This document shows positions 17,271 through 25,290 of a stretch of DNA of 64,000 bases, piece after piece. The position numbers were made by a program, and so were the translations under genes. The stretch comes from Pseudomonadota bacterium (lineage in GTDB: Bacteria; Cyanobacteriota; Vampirovibrionia; Obscuribacterales; Obscuribacteraceae). The stretch covers positions 1-64,000 of the forward strand of contig JAJPGY010000034.1 in assembly GCA_021325555.1 (NCBI GenBank), in the 5' to 3' direction. Below the pieces are notes generated by a model. That model saw only the letters and a program-made list of their open reading frames with translations, was not told where the DNA came from and searched no databases. Position 1 is the stretch's first letter. Every line of letters begins with the position of its first letter.

Positions 17271-18437
17271 TCAGATCCGCTGCTTGATCCATTGCGCGAT
17301 CTCGTAGCGCAGCGAGGGCATCATCTCGTAGCAGCCGTGACCGGCGTTCGGGCAGAACAGAAGCTTTTTGTCCGCGCTCGAGGCCTGGCTGTAGAGCAGG
17401 CGGGTCTCCTTCTCCTTTACCAAAAGATCCTTGCCGCCGCCGGCCACCAGGAGCGGCAGGTCGAGCTCGCTTAAGGTCTCATCGGTCCACAGGCGGCGGG
17501 CAAAGTCGTAAAGGAGCTGCTCGGCGCCCCGGGTCAGGCAGATCGCCTCGCGCCGCACGGCAGGCAGGATCCGCTCAAGGCTGGCCGCTACGCTCAGGGG
17601 GGCGGAAAGCGTGGCGACGGCCCGATAACGGCGCGGGCACAGCGCGCCCAGGTGGAGGGCGAGCGCGCCCCCGATGCCAATCCCATGCAGGGCAAGCCTC
17701 TCCGGATTGATGAGTGTGTGCTGGGCGAGGAAAAGATAAAGCGCGTTGCCCACGAGGCCGAAGTCGCAGGTGTCCAGGCCTTCGCCCACGCTTTGCCCGA
17801 AGCCGGGCAGGTCGAAGGCCAGGGTAGCCACCCCCATCTTGAGGAAGGCGTTCTCCGCGTAGTGAAGCTCCTCCTTCACCGAGTTAATGGTGTTGACGAT
17901 GATCGTGCAGGGGTATGGCTTTTCCACCTCTGGACCGGGCAGGCGCAGGTAGCCTTTGAGAAATCCCGATTGACAGGCAATCTCGACCGACTGCGCCGGA
18001 TATTCGAACAATGGTGCCGCCCGGCGGTAGGTCTGCGCGCAGCGAGCGTAGGTCAGGGCCCTGGTGTCCAGATCCTGGGGCAGGAGAAGCTGCGCATAAA
18101 AATCCCAGAGCGCTGACTGCAGGTAGTGGCTGCCCGCCCGCGGCCCCAGTCCCAGGTCCTCCCAGTACATCGCCTTTTCCAGCAGCTCGCCGGCGATGGT
18201 CGAGAAAATATGGGGCAGCTCGTCCCAGCGACCTGCCTGCCGGCAGACAAGCTCCAGCTCCTGCCCGATGAGGCCGTTGGCAGCCGCGCGCGCTATTAAA
18301 AAGGATGGCACCGTGCGTCCGCGCAAAAGGTTGATCAGCCCGGCGATCAGTCCGGACCTGGCCGCGTGTTTCCGGGCCGAGGAGACCACCCTGGTCCCCA
18401 GGCTTCTGGGCTCGTTGCTTGTCGGTCGAAGCGGCAT
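17271..18437 (-). CDS. Alpha/beta hydrolase of the DHP-hydrolase/FrsA type lacking the nucleophile serine
   Basis: This 388-residue protein has an N-terminal helical region (to about 150) and an alpha/beta-hydrolase core. It resembles 2,6-dihydropseudooxynicotine hydrolase-like proteins in layout, including the YRRAAPLF segment before the core and FDLPGFGQS. The nucleophile elbow, normally GxSxGG, reads G-I-G-I-G-G, so position 254 is Gly (GGC at 17678-17676) instead of Ser. The other triad members appear present: D337 in GGGKD and H367 in NAGHG. The protein therefore probably does not hydrolyse by the usual mechanism. GGAGAA precedes the ATG. Confidence 0.78.
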   Translation of the reverse strand: MPLRPTSNEPRSLGTRVVSSARKHAARSGLIAGLINLLRGRTVPSFLIARAAANGLIGQELELVCRQAGRWDELPHIFSTIAGELLEKAMYWEDLGLGPRAGSHYLQSALWDFYAQLLLPQDLDTRALTYARCAQTYRRAAPLFEYPAQSVEIACQSGFLKGYLRLPGPEVEKPYPCTIIVNTINSVKEELHYAENAFLKMGVATLAFDLPGFGQSVGEGLDTCDFGLVGNALYLFLAQHTLINPERLALHGIGIGGALALHLGALCPRRYRAVATLSAPLSVAASLERILPAVRREAICLTRGAEQLLYDFARRLWTDETLSELDLPLLVAGGGKDLLVKEKETRLLYSQASSADKKLLFCPNAGHGCYEMMPSLRYEIAQWIKQRI

Positions 18438-18567
18438 CGGTTCTCCGAATTCTACAAAAGCTGGCGGCTTAGTTCCTTAGCCGGGGTTTCAATGAGAGAG
18501 AAGATCCCTGCAGGGCCTGTGCTTGAGAACCCCGCCAGATGGGATTATCCAGGGCAGATCCTGGATT

Positions 18568-18583
18568 TGCTAAGATTCCCCAT
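18568..18583 (+). promoter_or_regulatory. Extended -10 promoter for the sigma-factor gene
   Basis: TGC directly precedes TAAGAT (18571-18576), an extended -10 arrangement. The predicted start is about 18583, next to the ATG at 18584. If this promoter is used the mRNA is leaderless for the longer form of the protein. Confidence 0.4.
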
Positions 18584-19324
18584 ATGAATTCAAAGGAGAG
18601 CCGGGAGTTTTTAAGGGGGGGGATGTCATTTACCCCCCAGCGCATGATGCGCTATATACGCTCCCGGGCGAGGCTGGCCAGCGATGAGGACATCGAGGAC
18701 ATCCTCCAGAACGCGCTCATCCTGGTCACGCAGCATTTCGATCCGTCCCACCCGGAGGCCAACCTGTCGCTCTATTGCCTGGGCGCCTGCAACAAGGCGA
18801 TCGCCCAGAACCTGGAGCGTTATCACAAGGTGACGCTCAAGCGCCGCGAGGAGAGCAGGCGGGTGGAGCCGCCGGCCGAGCTGGTGGCCGAGGCTGAGGG
18901 CACGCACGAGGGACAGCCGATGAAGGTGAAGACGCTGGCGCCGGGCAAGTCCTTCAGCGAGGAGCAGCCGGTGACCGGCCAGTGGCGCACCACCTCTTTC
19001 GACTCGATGTTCGACGAGGACGACGGGCGGACGGCCGAGGACGTCTTTGGCTGGGACTACAACGTCGTCTCCGGGGGGCGTCCGGGCCGCGACCCGGCAG
19101 GCGACGTCCTCTTAAAGGATTTAATCGACCAGATTTTGACCCAGCTCCCGCCCGGGCTCCACCGCACGTGCTTCATCTTGAAATATGTGGAGGGGTACAA
19201 GCGGGAAGATCTGATTTCGTGTCTAAAAATGGATGCCAAAAGTATAGATACCGTCGACAAGAAAATCGTCCGCACGCTGAAAGCGTTCAAGGAAAAGCTG
19301 GAAAGGGACGAGAAGCGTATCTAG
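18584..19324 (+). CDS. ECF-like RNA polymerase sigma factor with a long inter-domain linker
   Basis: This 246-residue protein has a sigma region 2-like helix set at about 20-80 (DEDIEDILQNALILVTQHF) and a region 4-like helix-turn-helix at about 182-240 (LPPGLHRTCFILKYVEGYK, then DLISCLKMDAKSIDTV). Between them lies an acidic linker of about 100 residues, longer than in usual ECF factors. Two starts are possible: 18584, close to an extended -10, and the ATG at 18623, which follows AAGGGGGGGG. The run of eight G (18615-18622) between them is a possible slippage site. No anti-sigma factor is adjacent; the next gene, 12 bases on, is of unknown family. Confidence 0.7.
   Translation: MNSKESREFLRGGMSFTPQRMMRYIRSRARLASDEDIEDILQNALILVTQHFDPSHPEANLSLYCLGACNKAIAQNLERYHKVTLKRREESRRVEPPAELVAEAEGTHEGQPMKVKTLAPGKSFSEEQPVTGQWRTTSFDSMFDEDDGRTAEDVFGWDYNVVSGGRPGRDPAGDVLLKDLIDQILTQLPPGLHRTCFILKYVEGYKREDLISCLKMDAKSIDTVDKKIVRTLKAFKEKLERDEKRI
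18615..18622 (+). repeat. G8 homopolymer in the sigma-factor 5' end
   Basis: Eight consecutive G occupy codons 11-13 of the longer sigma-factor reading frame and directly precede an in-frame ATG at 18623. Six C at 18633-18638 could pair with them across GATGTCATTTA-type spacing, which would hide the start region. Confidence 0.75.
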
Positions 19325-19336
19325 GGGAGAAGGGCA

Positions 19337-20014
19337 ATGAAGACGTTTACGGAAGAGCTGGCCAAGATAGTCTCGATGGGCGACGAAGCGGAATCCGCCA
19401 GGGCCTTCGAGAAGTTTTGCCGGGTTAACGCCGACCGGCTGCCGTTGCCTGGAGTGGACCCCATGTTCGACAAGGCGATGTGGGCTGCCAGCCAGCACAC
19501 GACCTTGTCCCGGAAGGATGAGAGCATCGTCAAGCGGGTCACCGCCAGGCTCCTGGGAGAGCAGGTCGATGTGGTCGCCGCTGCCGCCGTCAAGCTGAAG
19601 GACCTGATTGGAGCCACCAGAGAGGCTGCCGTTCAGACCTGGCAGGATGTCATGGCAGCGATGACGTGGCAGCAGATGGTTCCTGCCGGCGCGTTGCGCG
19701 GCGTCGGGGGCCAGATGGTTTCGCTGGGCACCTTCCAGAAGCAGCTTGCCGATGCCAACATTCAGCTCAATTTGGGCTGGCTGGTGGATCAGGATCACCT
19801 GCGCATCCTTCTGCAAGCCAGGAACAGCGAGCAGCAGGCGTTGCCTGATGTCGAGCTTCGGGTCAACGAGGTGAAGCAGGGCACGGTTTTCTCCCGCAAG
19901 ACCAACCAGGACGGCGCGGTGGTGGCACCCGATGTCCAGGTCGGTCCGGGGCAATATCAGATCCAGGTGATCTGGATGGACGAGATTGCCGAGACGCCGT
20001 TCTTCGTGATCTAG
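19337..20014 (+). CDS. Protein of unknown function coupled to the sigma factor
   Basis: This 225-residue protein has no signal peptide or membrane helix. The N-terminal half is helical (MKTFTEELAKIVSMGDE..). The C-terminal about 75 residues look like a beta-sandwich (LPDVELRVNE, then QGTVFSRKTNQDGAVVAPDV, ending GPGQYQIQVIWMDE), reminiscent of carboxypeptidase-regulatory or Ig-like modules that follow 'T...G....'. GGGGAGAAGG supplies the ribosome site. The 12-base gap to the sigma gene means co-transcription. It is not a recognisable zinc anti-sigma factor (no HxxxCxxC). Confidence 0.65.
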   Translation: MKTFTEELAKIVSMGDEAESARAFEKFCRVNADRLPLPGVDPMFDKAMWAASQHTTLSRKDESIVKRVTARLLGEQVDVVAAAAVKLKDLIGATREAAVQTWQDVMAAMTWQQMVPAGALRGVGGQMVSLGTFQKQLADANIQLNLGWLVDQDHLRILLQARNSEQQALPDVELRVNEVKQGTVFSRKTNQDGAVVAPDVQVGPGQYQIQVIWMDEIAETPFFVI

Positions 20015-20022
20015 CGTTAACG

Positions 20023-20040
20023 GGCGAGGCATGCCTCGCC
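20023..20040. repeat. Perfect 18-bp palindrome
   Basis: GGCGAGGCATGCCTCGCC is a perfect inverted repeat located 9 bases after the stop of the 225-aa gene and directly before the second copy of the dispersed repeat. As RNA it forms a 7-bp stem with a CATG loop. Confidence 0.8.
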
Positions 20041-20046
20041 GTACGG

Positions 20047-20091
20047 GCTGCGGATTCCTCCTCGCTATCCTGCGCTCCGGCTCCAGGCTGC
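20047..20091 (-). repeat. Dispersed GC-rich repeat, copy 2
   Basis: On the minus strand this matches 17-60 at about 38 of 45 positions with a one-base gap and shares the 18-base run ending in CCGCAGC. It lies between two convergent genes, beside a palindrome and a terminator. Confidence 0.6.
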
Positions 20092-20109
20092 GCAGAGGGA
20101 GGAAAACTC

Positions 20110-20155
20110 AAGACCCCTGGGGCCATCCGAGCTGGCTCCGGGGGTCTTATTTTTA
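20110..20155 (+). terminator. Intrinsic terminator between convergent genes
   Basis: AAGACCCC (20110-20117) pairs with GGGGTCTT (20141-20148), with more pairing inside, and is followed by ATTTTT. It ends the sigma-factor operon. The A-rich left flank means it can also work for the minus-strand TadE genes. Confidence 0.8.
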
Positions 20156-20159
20156 GCCT

Positions 20160-20618
20160 CTACTGCGAGATGGTGACGATCGGCTCGATGGCTTGCGCCT
20201 GGAAGTTAGCGTTTTGATTGACGAAGGGCAGCGGCACCGGAAGTTTAACGGTCATATTCAGCTGCACGACGACCCGGTCGTTCTTGTTGTACGCGCAGCT
20301 GGCACCCATTTGCGCTCCTGACGGAACGTTGGTGGTTGGCGCGATCAGGCTCAGGCTGGTGATGAATGCCTGTTTCTTATATTTGTCGGCCGTGGCTTGA
20401 GCTGCCGAGTCAGCCTGCCCGACCGTCGGCTGGTTGGCTGCGGCGCGTGCTGCGGCCTTGGCGACCTGGTCGGCGAGCTGGCTGCACATGAGCACCACGG
20501 CAAAATCGAAGAGATACAAGACAATCGGCACCAGCACCAGTATTCCGCCGACCAGCTCGGCAATCTCTTGCCCGCGCTGTCTTCTTGCGCCTGTGTACAA
20601 ACGCCCGCGACTTCTCAT
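20160..20618 (-). CDS. TadE-like pseudopilin-type protein
   Basis: This 152-residue protein has a basic N terminus followed by GQEIAELVGG and a single hydrophobic helix (about 22-45). This is the TadE/TadF arrangement in which a conserved Glu sits at the start of the helix and a prepilin-like peptidase may cut. The outer part has one Cys and beta-type sequence to the end. It starts 14 bases after the upstream TadE-like gene, so the two are co-transcribed. Confidence 0.72.
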   Translation of the reverse strand: MRSRGRLYTGARRQRGQEIAELVGGILVLVPIVLYLFDFAVVLMCSQLADQVAKAAARAAANQPTVGQADSAAQATADKYKKQAFITSLSLIAPTTNVPSGAQMGASCAYNKNDRVVVQLNMTVKLPVPLPFVNQNANFQAQAIEPIVTISQ

Positions 20619-20632
20619 TTTCCCCTGCCTGG

Positions 20633-21127
20633 TTAACTCTTGGGTGCCGGAGCGTTCCTCGGATCCTCGAGCAGCCGCTCGCTGTAGTACTGGAAGGTCA
20701 TCGGCGCGCCCAGTCCCGGAACCCCCGGGAACATCGGCATCCTGAGGAGCGGCCTGGCTACGACGGTGGTAGTCACGCCCACCGTAAAGTCAGTGGAGCC
20801 GGCGAAGGCCGGAGCGTAGCTGACCGTGCACTTGGGCGGAGAGTCGAGCGACGCGAACGCGGCCATTCCCTGCGATTGCCAGGCTTTGGTTACATCCGCC
20901 ATCGGGCTGGCCGTCGTATCTTGCAGCTGAGATGCTGGCGTGGTGACCGCCAGTCTCAACTGAGCCTGGTTCAGCATGGTCCCGGCCGTGTACGTAATTG
21001 CCATGGACAGCAGATCTACGAGCGGGAAGACCAGAACGAGAAAGAGGACAAAGAGCACGGGGCCGAACTCAGCTATGCTGCTGCCGCTCACCCGGCGATC
21101 CGCCAGTGTATCGAACACGCCCTTCAT
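20633..21127 (-). CDS. TadE-like pseudopilin-type protein
   Basis: This 164-residue protein has GSSIAEFGPVLFVLFLVLVF near the N terminus, the TadE signature with Glu before a hydrophobic helix. The outer part has no clear domain. The start is put at the ATG at 21127, 9 bases after a GGGGG; another in-frame ATG lies two codons upstream (21133). It lies between an exported 174-aa protein and the second TadE-like gene in the same direction as the large TadG-like gene. Confidence 0.72.
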   Translation of the reverse strand: MKGVFDTLADRRVSGSSIAEFGPVLFVLFLVLVFPLVDLLSMAITYTAGTMLNQAQLRLAVTTPASQLQDTTASPMADVTKAWQSQGMAAFASLDSPPKCTVSYAPAFAGSTDFTVGVTTTVVARPLLRMPMFPGVPGLGAPMTFQYYSERLLEDPRNAPAPKS

Positions 21128-21256
21128 TTGCATTTCCCCCGATGCGCGGCCTGCTGCCAGCTATTATTCCCGCTTTGCCGATCCGTTCCAAGCCGCCGGG
21201 CACCATTGTCAGTGGATGCGTGCCGTGCGAGAATCGGCCTGGTTGCCCCGCCCTGT

Positions 21257-21781
21257 CTAATCGTGCTCGACAACCGAGATGCCGATCATGCTGCCGCCTT
21301 TCGAGTCGCGGGCTACACTTATCCGGCAGGTCTTGCCGTCCTTGTAGCCGCTCATCTGTCCCGACCGGCCGCCCCCTCTTGGCATCTTCTGGTTGACGGA
21401 CCAGCCGTAGGATTTGAGCGCCTGGGCGTACCAGCCCGTCACCGTTTCGCACGGGTCCTTACTTTCGATTCTAAGGTCGGTCATCTTTCCCAATCCGGAA
21501 TGTCTTTCGAAGCCGCCTTTGATCGTGCCCGGATAAACCGGAACCGGAAAACCAGGCGGCGCCTGGGTGAACTGGCGCATGGCGGTCACGGTTGCGTCCT
21601 GCTGGAGGGAGCCGGAAGGGCTCCATTTTTTTTTCAGGAAAGCCTTGACCTCCGGTGAGGGTTGATAGCCTGCAGATTGTCTGGCCTGGGCATGAGCAGG
21701 TGCTTGCCCGGCGGACAAAGCGGCGGCGAACACGGCAACCGCCAGGCCGCGAAATGCTGGTTTTGCCTTTGAAGACGCCAC
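21257..21781 (-). CDS. Exported protein of unknown family (174 aa)
   Basis: The start codon is GTG with GGAGGA 9 bases upstream. The signal peptide (core GLAVAVFAAALSAG) is cleaved near AHA-QA. The mature part contains VPVYPGTIKGGFERHS and an ALKSYGWSVNQK segment, similar in style to small periplasmic proteins with 'YPGA....F......' and 'W....L...GW', but I cannot name a family. Two Cys (residues about 110 and 153) could form a disulphide. It sits inside the TadE/TadG block. Confidence 0.68.
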   Translation of the reverse strand: MASSKAKPAFRGLAVAVFAAALSAGQAPAHAQARQSAGYQPSPEVKAFLKKKWSPSGSLQQDATVTAMRQFTQAPPGFPVPVYPGTIKGGFERHSGLGKMTDLRIESKDPCETVTGWYAQALKSYGWSVNQKMPRGGGRSGQMSGYKDGKTCRISVARDSKGGSMIGISVVEHD

Positions 21782-21877
21782 GAGTAAACATCCTCCAGAA
21801 AGTTAGCACGGTGGACACAGGGATCCGCTGATCCCGGGCAAAGCAGCGCTTTGCCCGGGATCAGTTCGCTTAACCCA

Positions 21878-24800
21878 TCAGCAGGCTCCCTCGTGGCTGC
21901 AGTTGGGGTGGCAGTAGTTCGTGTTGGGGGTGCCGGGGGTGCCGCCGCCGCTCTGGTGCGGCTGGGCGTAAATCCCGGCATGGCGCGAGCGCTTGTTCTT
22001 GCTCTTGCCCTGTGCTATCTGTATCTTCGGGGCGACCGGCAGGGCGGCGTGCTTACCGCCGTAGGGATAGCACTCGCACGGGCAGTCTATCGGTCTTGTG
22101 CCAATTGAGCCGGCGGGTATGGTTGGTGCGCCCGGCCCGCCGGGCAGCTGGCCGCCGGAGATCAGATCGCAGGGCCACGGCGAGTACGGGTCCACCCCGG
22201 TGTTTTGAACGACGGTGGCGTTGTTGGCTCCGGTGCCCTGCTTGCCCTCCTGGTATCCCTGCAGGTCTGGCTGGCTGAAGAACTCGCCCAGGCTGATGTC
22301 GCCTAGCGTGCCGTTGGCGCCGGAGCCGCTTGCCCAGAGATAGATCCTCCAGTACCGGGGGTCTACCGCCGTGTCGTTGTCCCCGTTCTCGAACGGCTGG
22401 GTGAGACCCCAGTCGCCGGGCTGATTGTAAAGGTTTTCCTTCATCGGGTGCCTGGGGCCAATATAGGCCACGGTGTTGCCGCTGGCGTCGAATGGGTCAA
22501 CCGTCCGCGCCGTAAAGGGGTTGAAGCCGGGCTCGCCTATCGGCAGCCCATCCACCTGCTGCAGGAGTCGCGGCGGTGGGAGATAACTGGGCAGTGACTT
22601 CTTAATGTCGGAAAGGTCCTGCCGCTTGCTAACCAGCAATACCGGTTTCGGATTGTAAGGGTCGTCGTTGTTGACGTAGATAAATGCGGTGGCGCCCAAC
22701 GGCAGGCTTCCCGCCCCGGCGCCGGCAACCAGCGCTCGCAGGTCGCTGTCGCCGAAGTTGACCGCCCCGAGCTGGCGAATCCGCGTCACTATGCGCTTGC
22801 GAATGCCATTTTGCAGCAAGCCGATCTCCTTGTTGAATAAGTTGCCGTAGGACGGGTCGTTGGCCAGGAAGCTCCAGGGCGAGCTGGCATCGTCCGGATA
22901 AAGGAGCGTCAGCAGCGACGGCGGGCTGCTTGCCAGGCTCACAGGATTGGTCGTAAGCGGTCCCCTGTTTGCCGGAATATCGGCTGCGCCGGAGAATATG
23001 GTACTGGCCGCCGACATGTAGAGCCCGATGTTGTCCTTGGTCGCCGGGTCGCCCAGGTTGGCCAAGCCGCCGGTGAACGGTACGGCGTCCGTGATGCCGC
23101 TGTCCTTGTTGGTGTTGACGCCAACAACCTGCGGGTCATTGAGCAGGATCATCGAGTTGTTGACGTGATCTTGCTGCGACCACAGGTGCGGGTGATTGTT
23201 GCTGCCGTAGCAGATAACGTCCGGATGCGGGCTCTGCCCGGGAAAAAGCGTGGTGCTGTAAAACTTGTATGCCAGGCTGTTCGGGCTGGGGTTGCCGAAA
23301 TCGGCGTTGGTGAACGCAATTGCGGGTGGGTCCGGGTTGAGCGGGCACGGCAGCCCGCTTGCGGGATTGCCCAGCGGGTTGATGGTGGTCGGCAGCGGTG
23401 TCTGCAGGCAATGCCAGAGATTACCGGTGACCGTGGTTCCAAGCCCGGTGCCGTGACTCGTGTAATCAGGCTCCAGCATCGGTGCGGTTGGGCTTGAGCC
23501 GCTGCTGCTGCCGCTGCTGCTGCTGCTGGCGCTGCCGCTGCCGCTGCTGGTGCTATTGCTGCTGCTGCTCGAAGAGGCGAGCCCGGGGTAATCTATGTTC
23601 TTGTAGCTGGCGCTATGGTTATTTGGATTGCAGTAGGTGTCGTAAACGGGCTTCATGTCCCCGTAAAACCCGTAAACGTATGTTTGTGCGTCGCTGCACA
23701 TGATCGGGTTGCTGCTCTGGTCAACCGGCAAACACATCTGCTCGTCCATAAGCGCAACAAGCGCATCGCCGCCGGGGGTCGGGCCTTTGTAGTTTGTCCG
23801 GGCCTCGAGCATCTGCTGGTTGAGATACTCGAGACAATGCAATCCCTGCGGGGGCAGCGGCACCGGCAGGTTTGCGCCAGACGGTGCATTTCCCAGCGGC
23901 GCGAAAGCGTCGGTGCTGGCCAGTTGGTTGCCAATTCGACCGGCAATGACAGGTCCCTGACCGGTCATGACCCCGGTGGCGTTGTTGATGCGCACGAAGC
24001 CATTGAGCACAGCCACCGGCGCCCCGTCGTTCATCGGCCCCGCCTCGCTGTAGCTTATGACATTGGTCCTCCCCGGTTGCACCTTGCCCTTGTCTCCCTG
24101 CGGCTGGACGGTCATCTCGGCCTGCACCATAAAGGTGTTGGGCACGTAAGGATGGCTCTGGTCGTTTACGGAGCCGCCCTCGGGCACGTTGTTGGAGCTG
24201 TTGAAAATATTCGGTGACACCAGGTGCGGTTTCGAACCCGGGGGCAGCGCGGTGAAGTAATACTTGAGGCCATTGCCCAGGTCGATCGTCTTATAGCCGG
24301 GCACGTAGTTCTTGCCGTTATAACTGATCAGCTGCACGCCCCCGATTGTCGGTGGGTTGGTGGTCGTGTCGACGACCGATTTCGGCAGGTTGCCCTCGGG
24401 CAACTGACTGTTGGCGAGGTAAACGTTGGAGGCCGAGCCGGAATCACAGTAAGCAACTTGCCATACCCCGTTCGGTTTTGCGTCGTTGCTTGCGCTTTGA
24501 CCCAGCATTCTCGTGGAGTTTGCGTTGCAGAAGTCGGTGAACGCGGATTTCAACTGACCAGAGTCGGTGAGGCTTTGTCTCAAGGCCAGGGCCACGTTGG
24601 TGGCAGCCGTGCACATTTTTTGAGCTTTAAGCAGCGCCGCCTGCTGGCCGCTTCCCGAGATGGAGCCCTCGGCCACGAGGGCGTTGTAGTTGAGCCCGGT
24701 GAGCAGGGCTGCGCTCCAGACTCTGTTGATGTTATTAAGGTTGATCTGATCTTTGTTGGGACCATCTCCCAGTCCGGTGAAGAACGCCGCCGCGTTAGGG

Positions 24801-25018
24801 TCAGTAACCTGGGTCGGGTCAGAAAGCGACACATAGGGGGCGGTCAAAGCCGTCTTGGCCGTATTGAGAGCCCCGGCATCGCTGGCATTGGCAAACTCCT
24901 TGCCCCCGCCAAGGATCATCACGTAATAGAAGACGCCTACGGCAATCAGAACCAGAACAACGATGCACGGAATGATCAATGCCAGCGAGGCGCCGACATG
25001 GCTACGTCCCTTGCTCAT
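21878..25018 (-). CDS. Large TadG-like surface protein with poly-Ser linker and Cys-rich tail
   Basis: This protein has about 1046 residues. The N terminus is TadG-like: short basic segment, then a hydrophobic helix (ASLALIIPCIVVLVLIAVG) and a region rich in Ala/Asn. The outer part is long, rich in Gly, Asn and Pro, and contains a Ser-rich linker coded by CTG/CGG-type repeats (23501-23570). The last about 70 residues hold a Cys cluster (DCPCECYPYGGK and YCHPNCSHEGAC). The start is the ATG at 25018 because the upstream GTG lies in its own GGGGGTGGAG ribosome site. It is much longer than normal TadG (about 400-600 aa). A pilus or adhesin role is inferred. Confidence 0.68.
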   Translation of the reverse strand: MSKGRSHVGASLALIIPCIVVLVLIAVGVFYYVMILGGGKEFANASDAGALNTAKTALTAPYVSLSDPTQVTDPNAAAFFTGLGDGPNKDQINLNNINRVWSAALLTGLNYNALVAEGSISGSGQQAALLKAQKMCTAATNVALALRQSLTDSGQLKSAFTDFCNANSTRMLGQSASNDAKPNGVWQVAYCDSGSASNVYLANSQLPEGNLPKSVVDTTTNPPTIGGVQLISYNGKNYVPGYKTIDLGNGLKYYFTALPPGSKPHLVSPNIFNSSNNVPEGGSVNDQSHPYVPNTFMVQAEMTVQPQGDKGKVQPGRTNVISYSEAGPMNDGAPVAVLNGFVRINNATGVMTGQGPVIAGRIGNQLASTDAFAPLGNAPSGANLPVPLPPQGLHCLEYLNQQMLEARTNYKGPTPGGDALVALMDEQMCLPVDQSSNPIMCSDAQTYVYGFYGDMKPVYDTYCNPNNHSASYKNIDYPGLASSSSSSNSTSSGSGSASSSSSGSSSGSSPTAPMLEPDYTSHGTGLGTTVTGNLWHCLQTPLPTTINPLGNPASGLPCPLNPDPPAIAFTNADFGNPSPNSLAYKFYSTTLFPGQSPHPDVICYGSNNHPHLWSQQDHVNNSMILLNDPQVVGVNTNKDSGITDAVPFTGGLANLGDPATKDNIGLYMSAASTIFSGAADIPANRGPLTTNPVSLASSPPSLLTLLYPDDASSPWSFLANDPSYGNLFNKEIGLLQNGIRKRIVTRIRQLGAVNFGDSDLRALVAGAGAGSLPLGATAFIYVNNDDPYNPKPVLLVSKRQDLSDIKKSLPSYLPPPRLLQQVDGLPIGEPGFNPFTARTVDPFDASGNTVAYIGPRHPMKENLYNQPGDWGLTQPFENGDNDTAVDPRYWRIYLWASGSGANGTLGDISLGEFFSQPDLQGYQEGKQGTGANNATVVQNTGVDPYSPWPCDLISGGQLPGGPGAPTIPAGSIGTRPIDCPCECYPYGGKHAALPVAPKIQIAQGKSKNKRSRHAGIYAQPHQSGGGTPGTPNTNYCHPNCSHEGAC
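23501..23570 (-). repeat. CTG/CCG microsatellite coding for poly-Ser
   Basis: Repeated GCTGCTGCTG / GCCGCTG units code on the minus strand for a linker of mostly Ser with some Gly and Asn. The tract stays in frame and is not interrupted by stops. Confidence 0.85.
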
Positions 25019-25245
25019 GAGCTCCACCCCCTAAGGAACCGAACGAAAAGATGTGTGATGCCGGTCCTGATTATTCAGGAATCTTGTAAATAGTAGGTCA
25101 CCCAGAGTTGCCGAGCGAAATCAAGCTATTCCCCCCAAGAGCCTGAGCGATGGATCAAATTTCCTGGTTTCCGAGCTTATTCTGCCCGACCTTGATTATC
25201 GCCAGAACAGAGAAACCAGGTGAACTTTTTTTCACTTATGCAGCA

Positions 25246-25274
25246 AGTATAGCAAAGGGAATCCGGACGGCCAA
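25246..25274 (-). promoter_or_regulatory. Promoter for the TadG/TadE block
   Basis: On the minus strand TTGGCC (25274-25269), 17 bases, TATACT (25251-25246). The predicted start is about 25239, giving a leader of about 220 bases to the ATG at 25018. A GTGAA/TTCAC inverted repeat around a T run (25220-25235) lies just after the start and could be an operator. Confidence 0.5.
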
Positions 25275-25290
25275 GGTGGTCCAAACAGCT

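Noticed and set aside
23501..23570. Possible CRISPR-like or tandem array
   Set aside because: The units are three-base codon repeats inside a coding frame (Ser linker), not spaced direct repeats.
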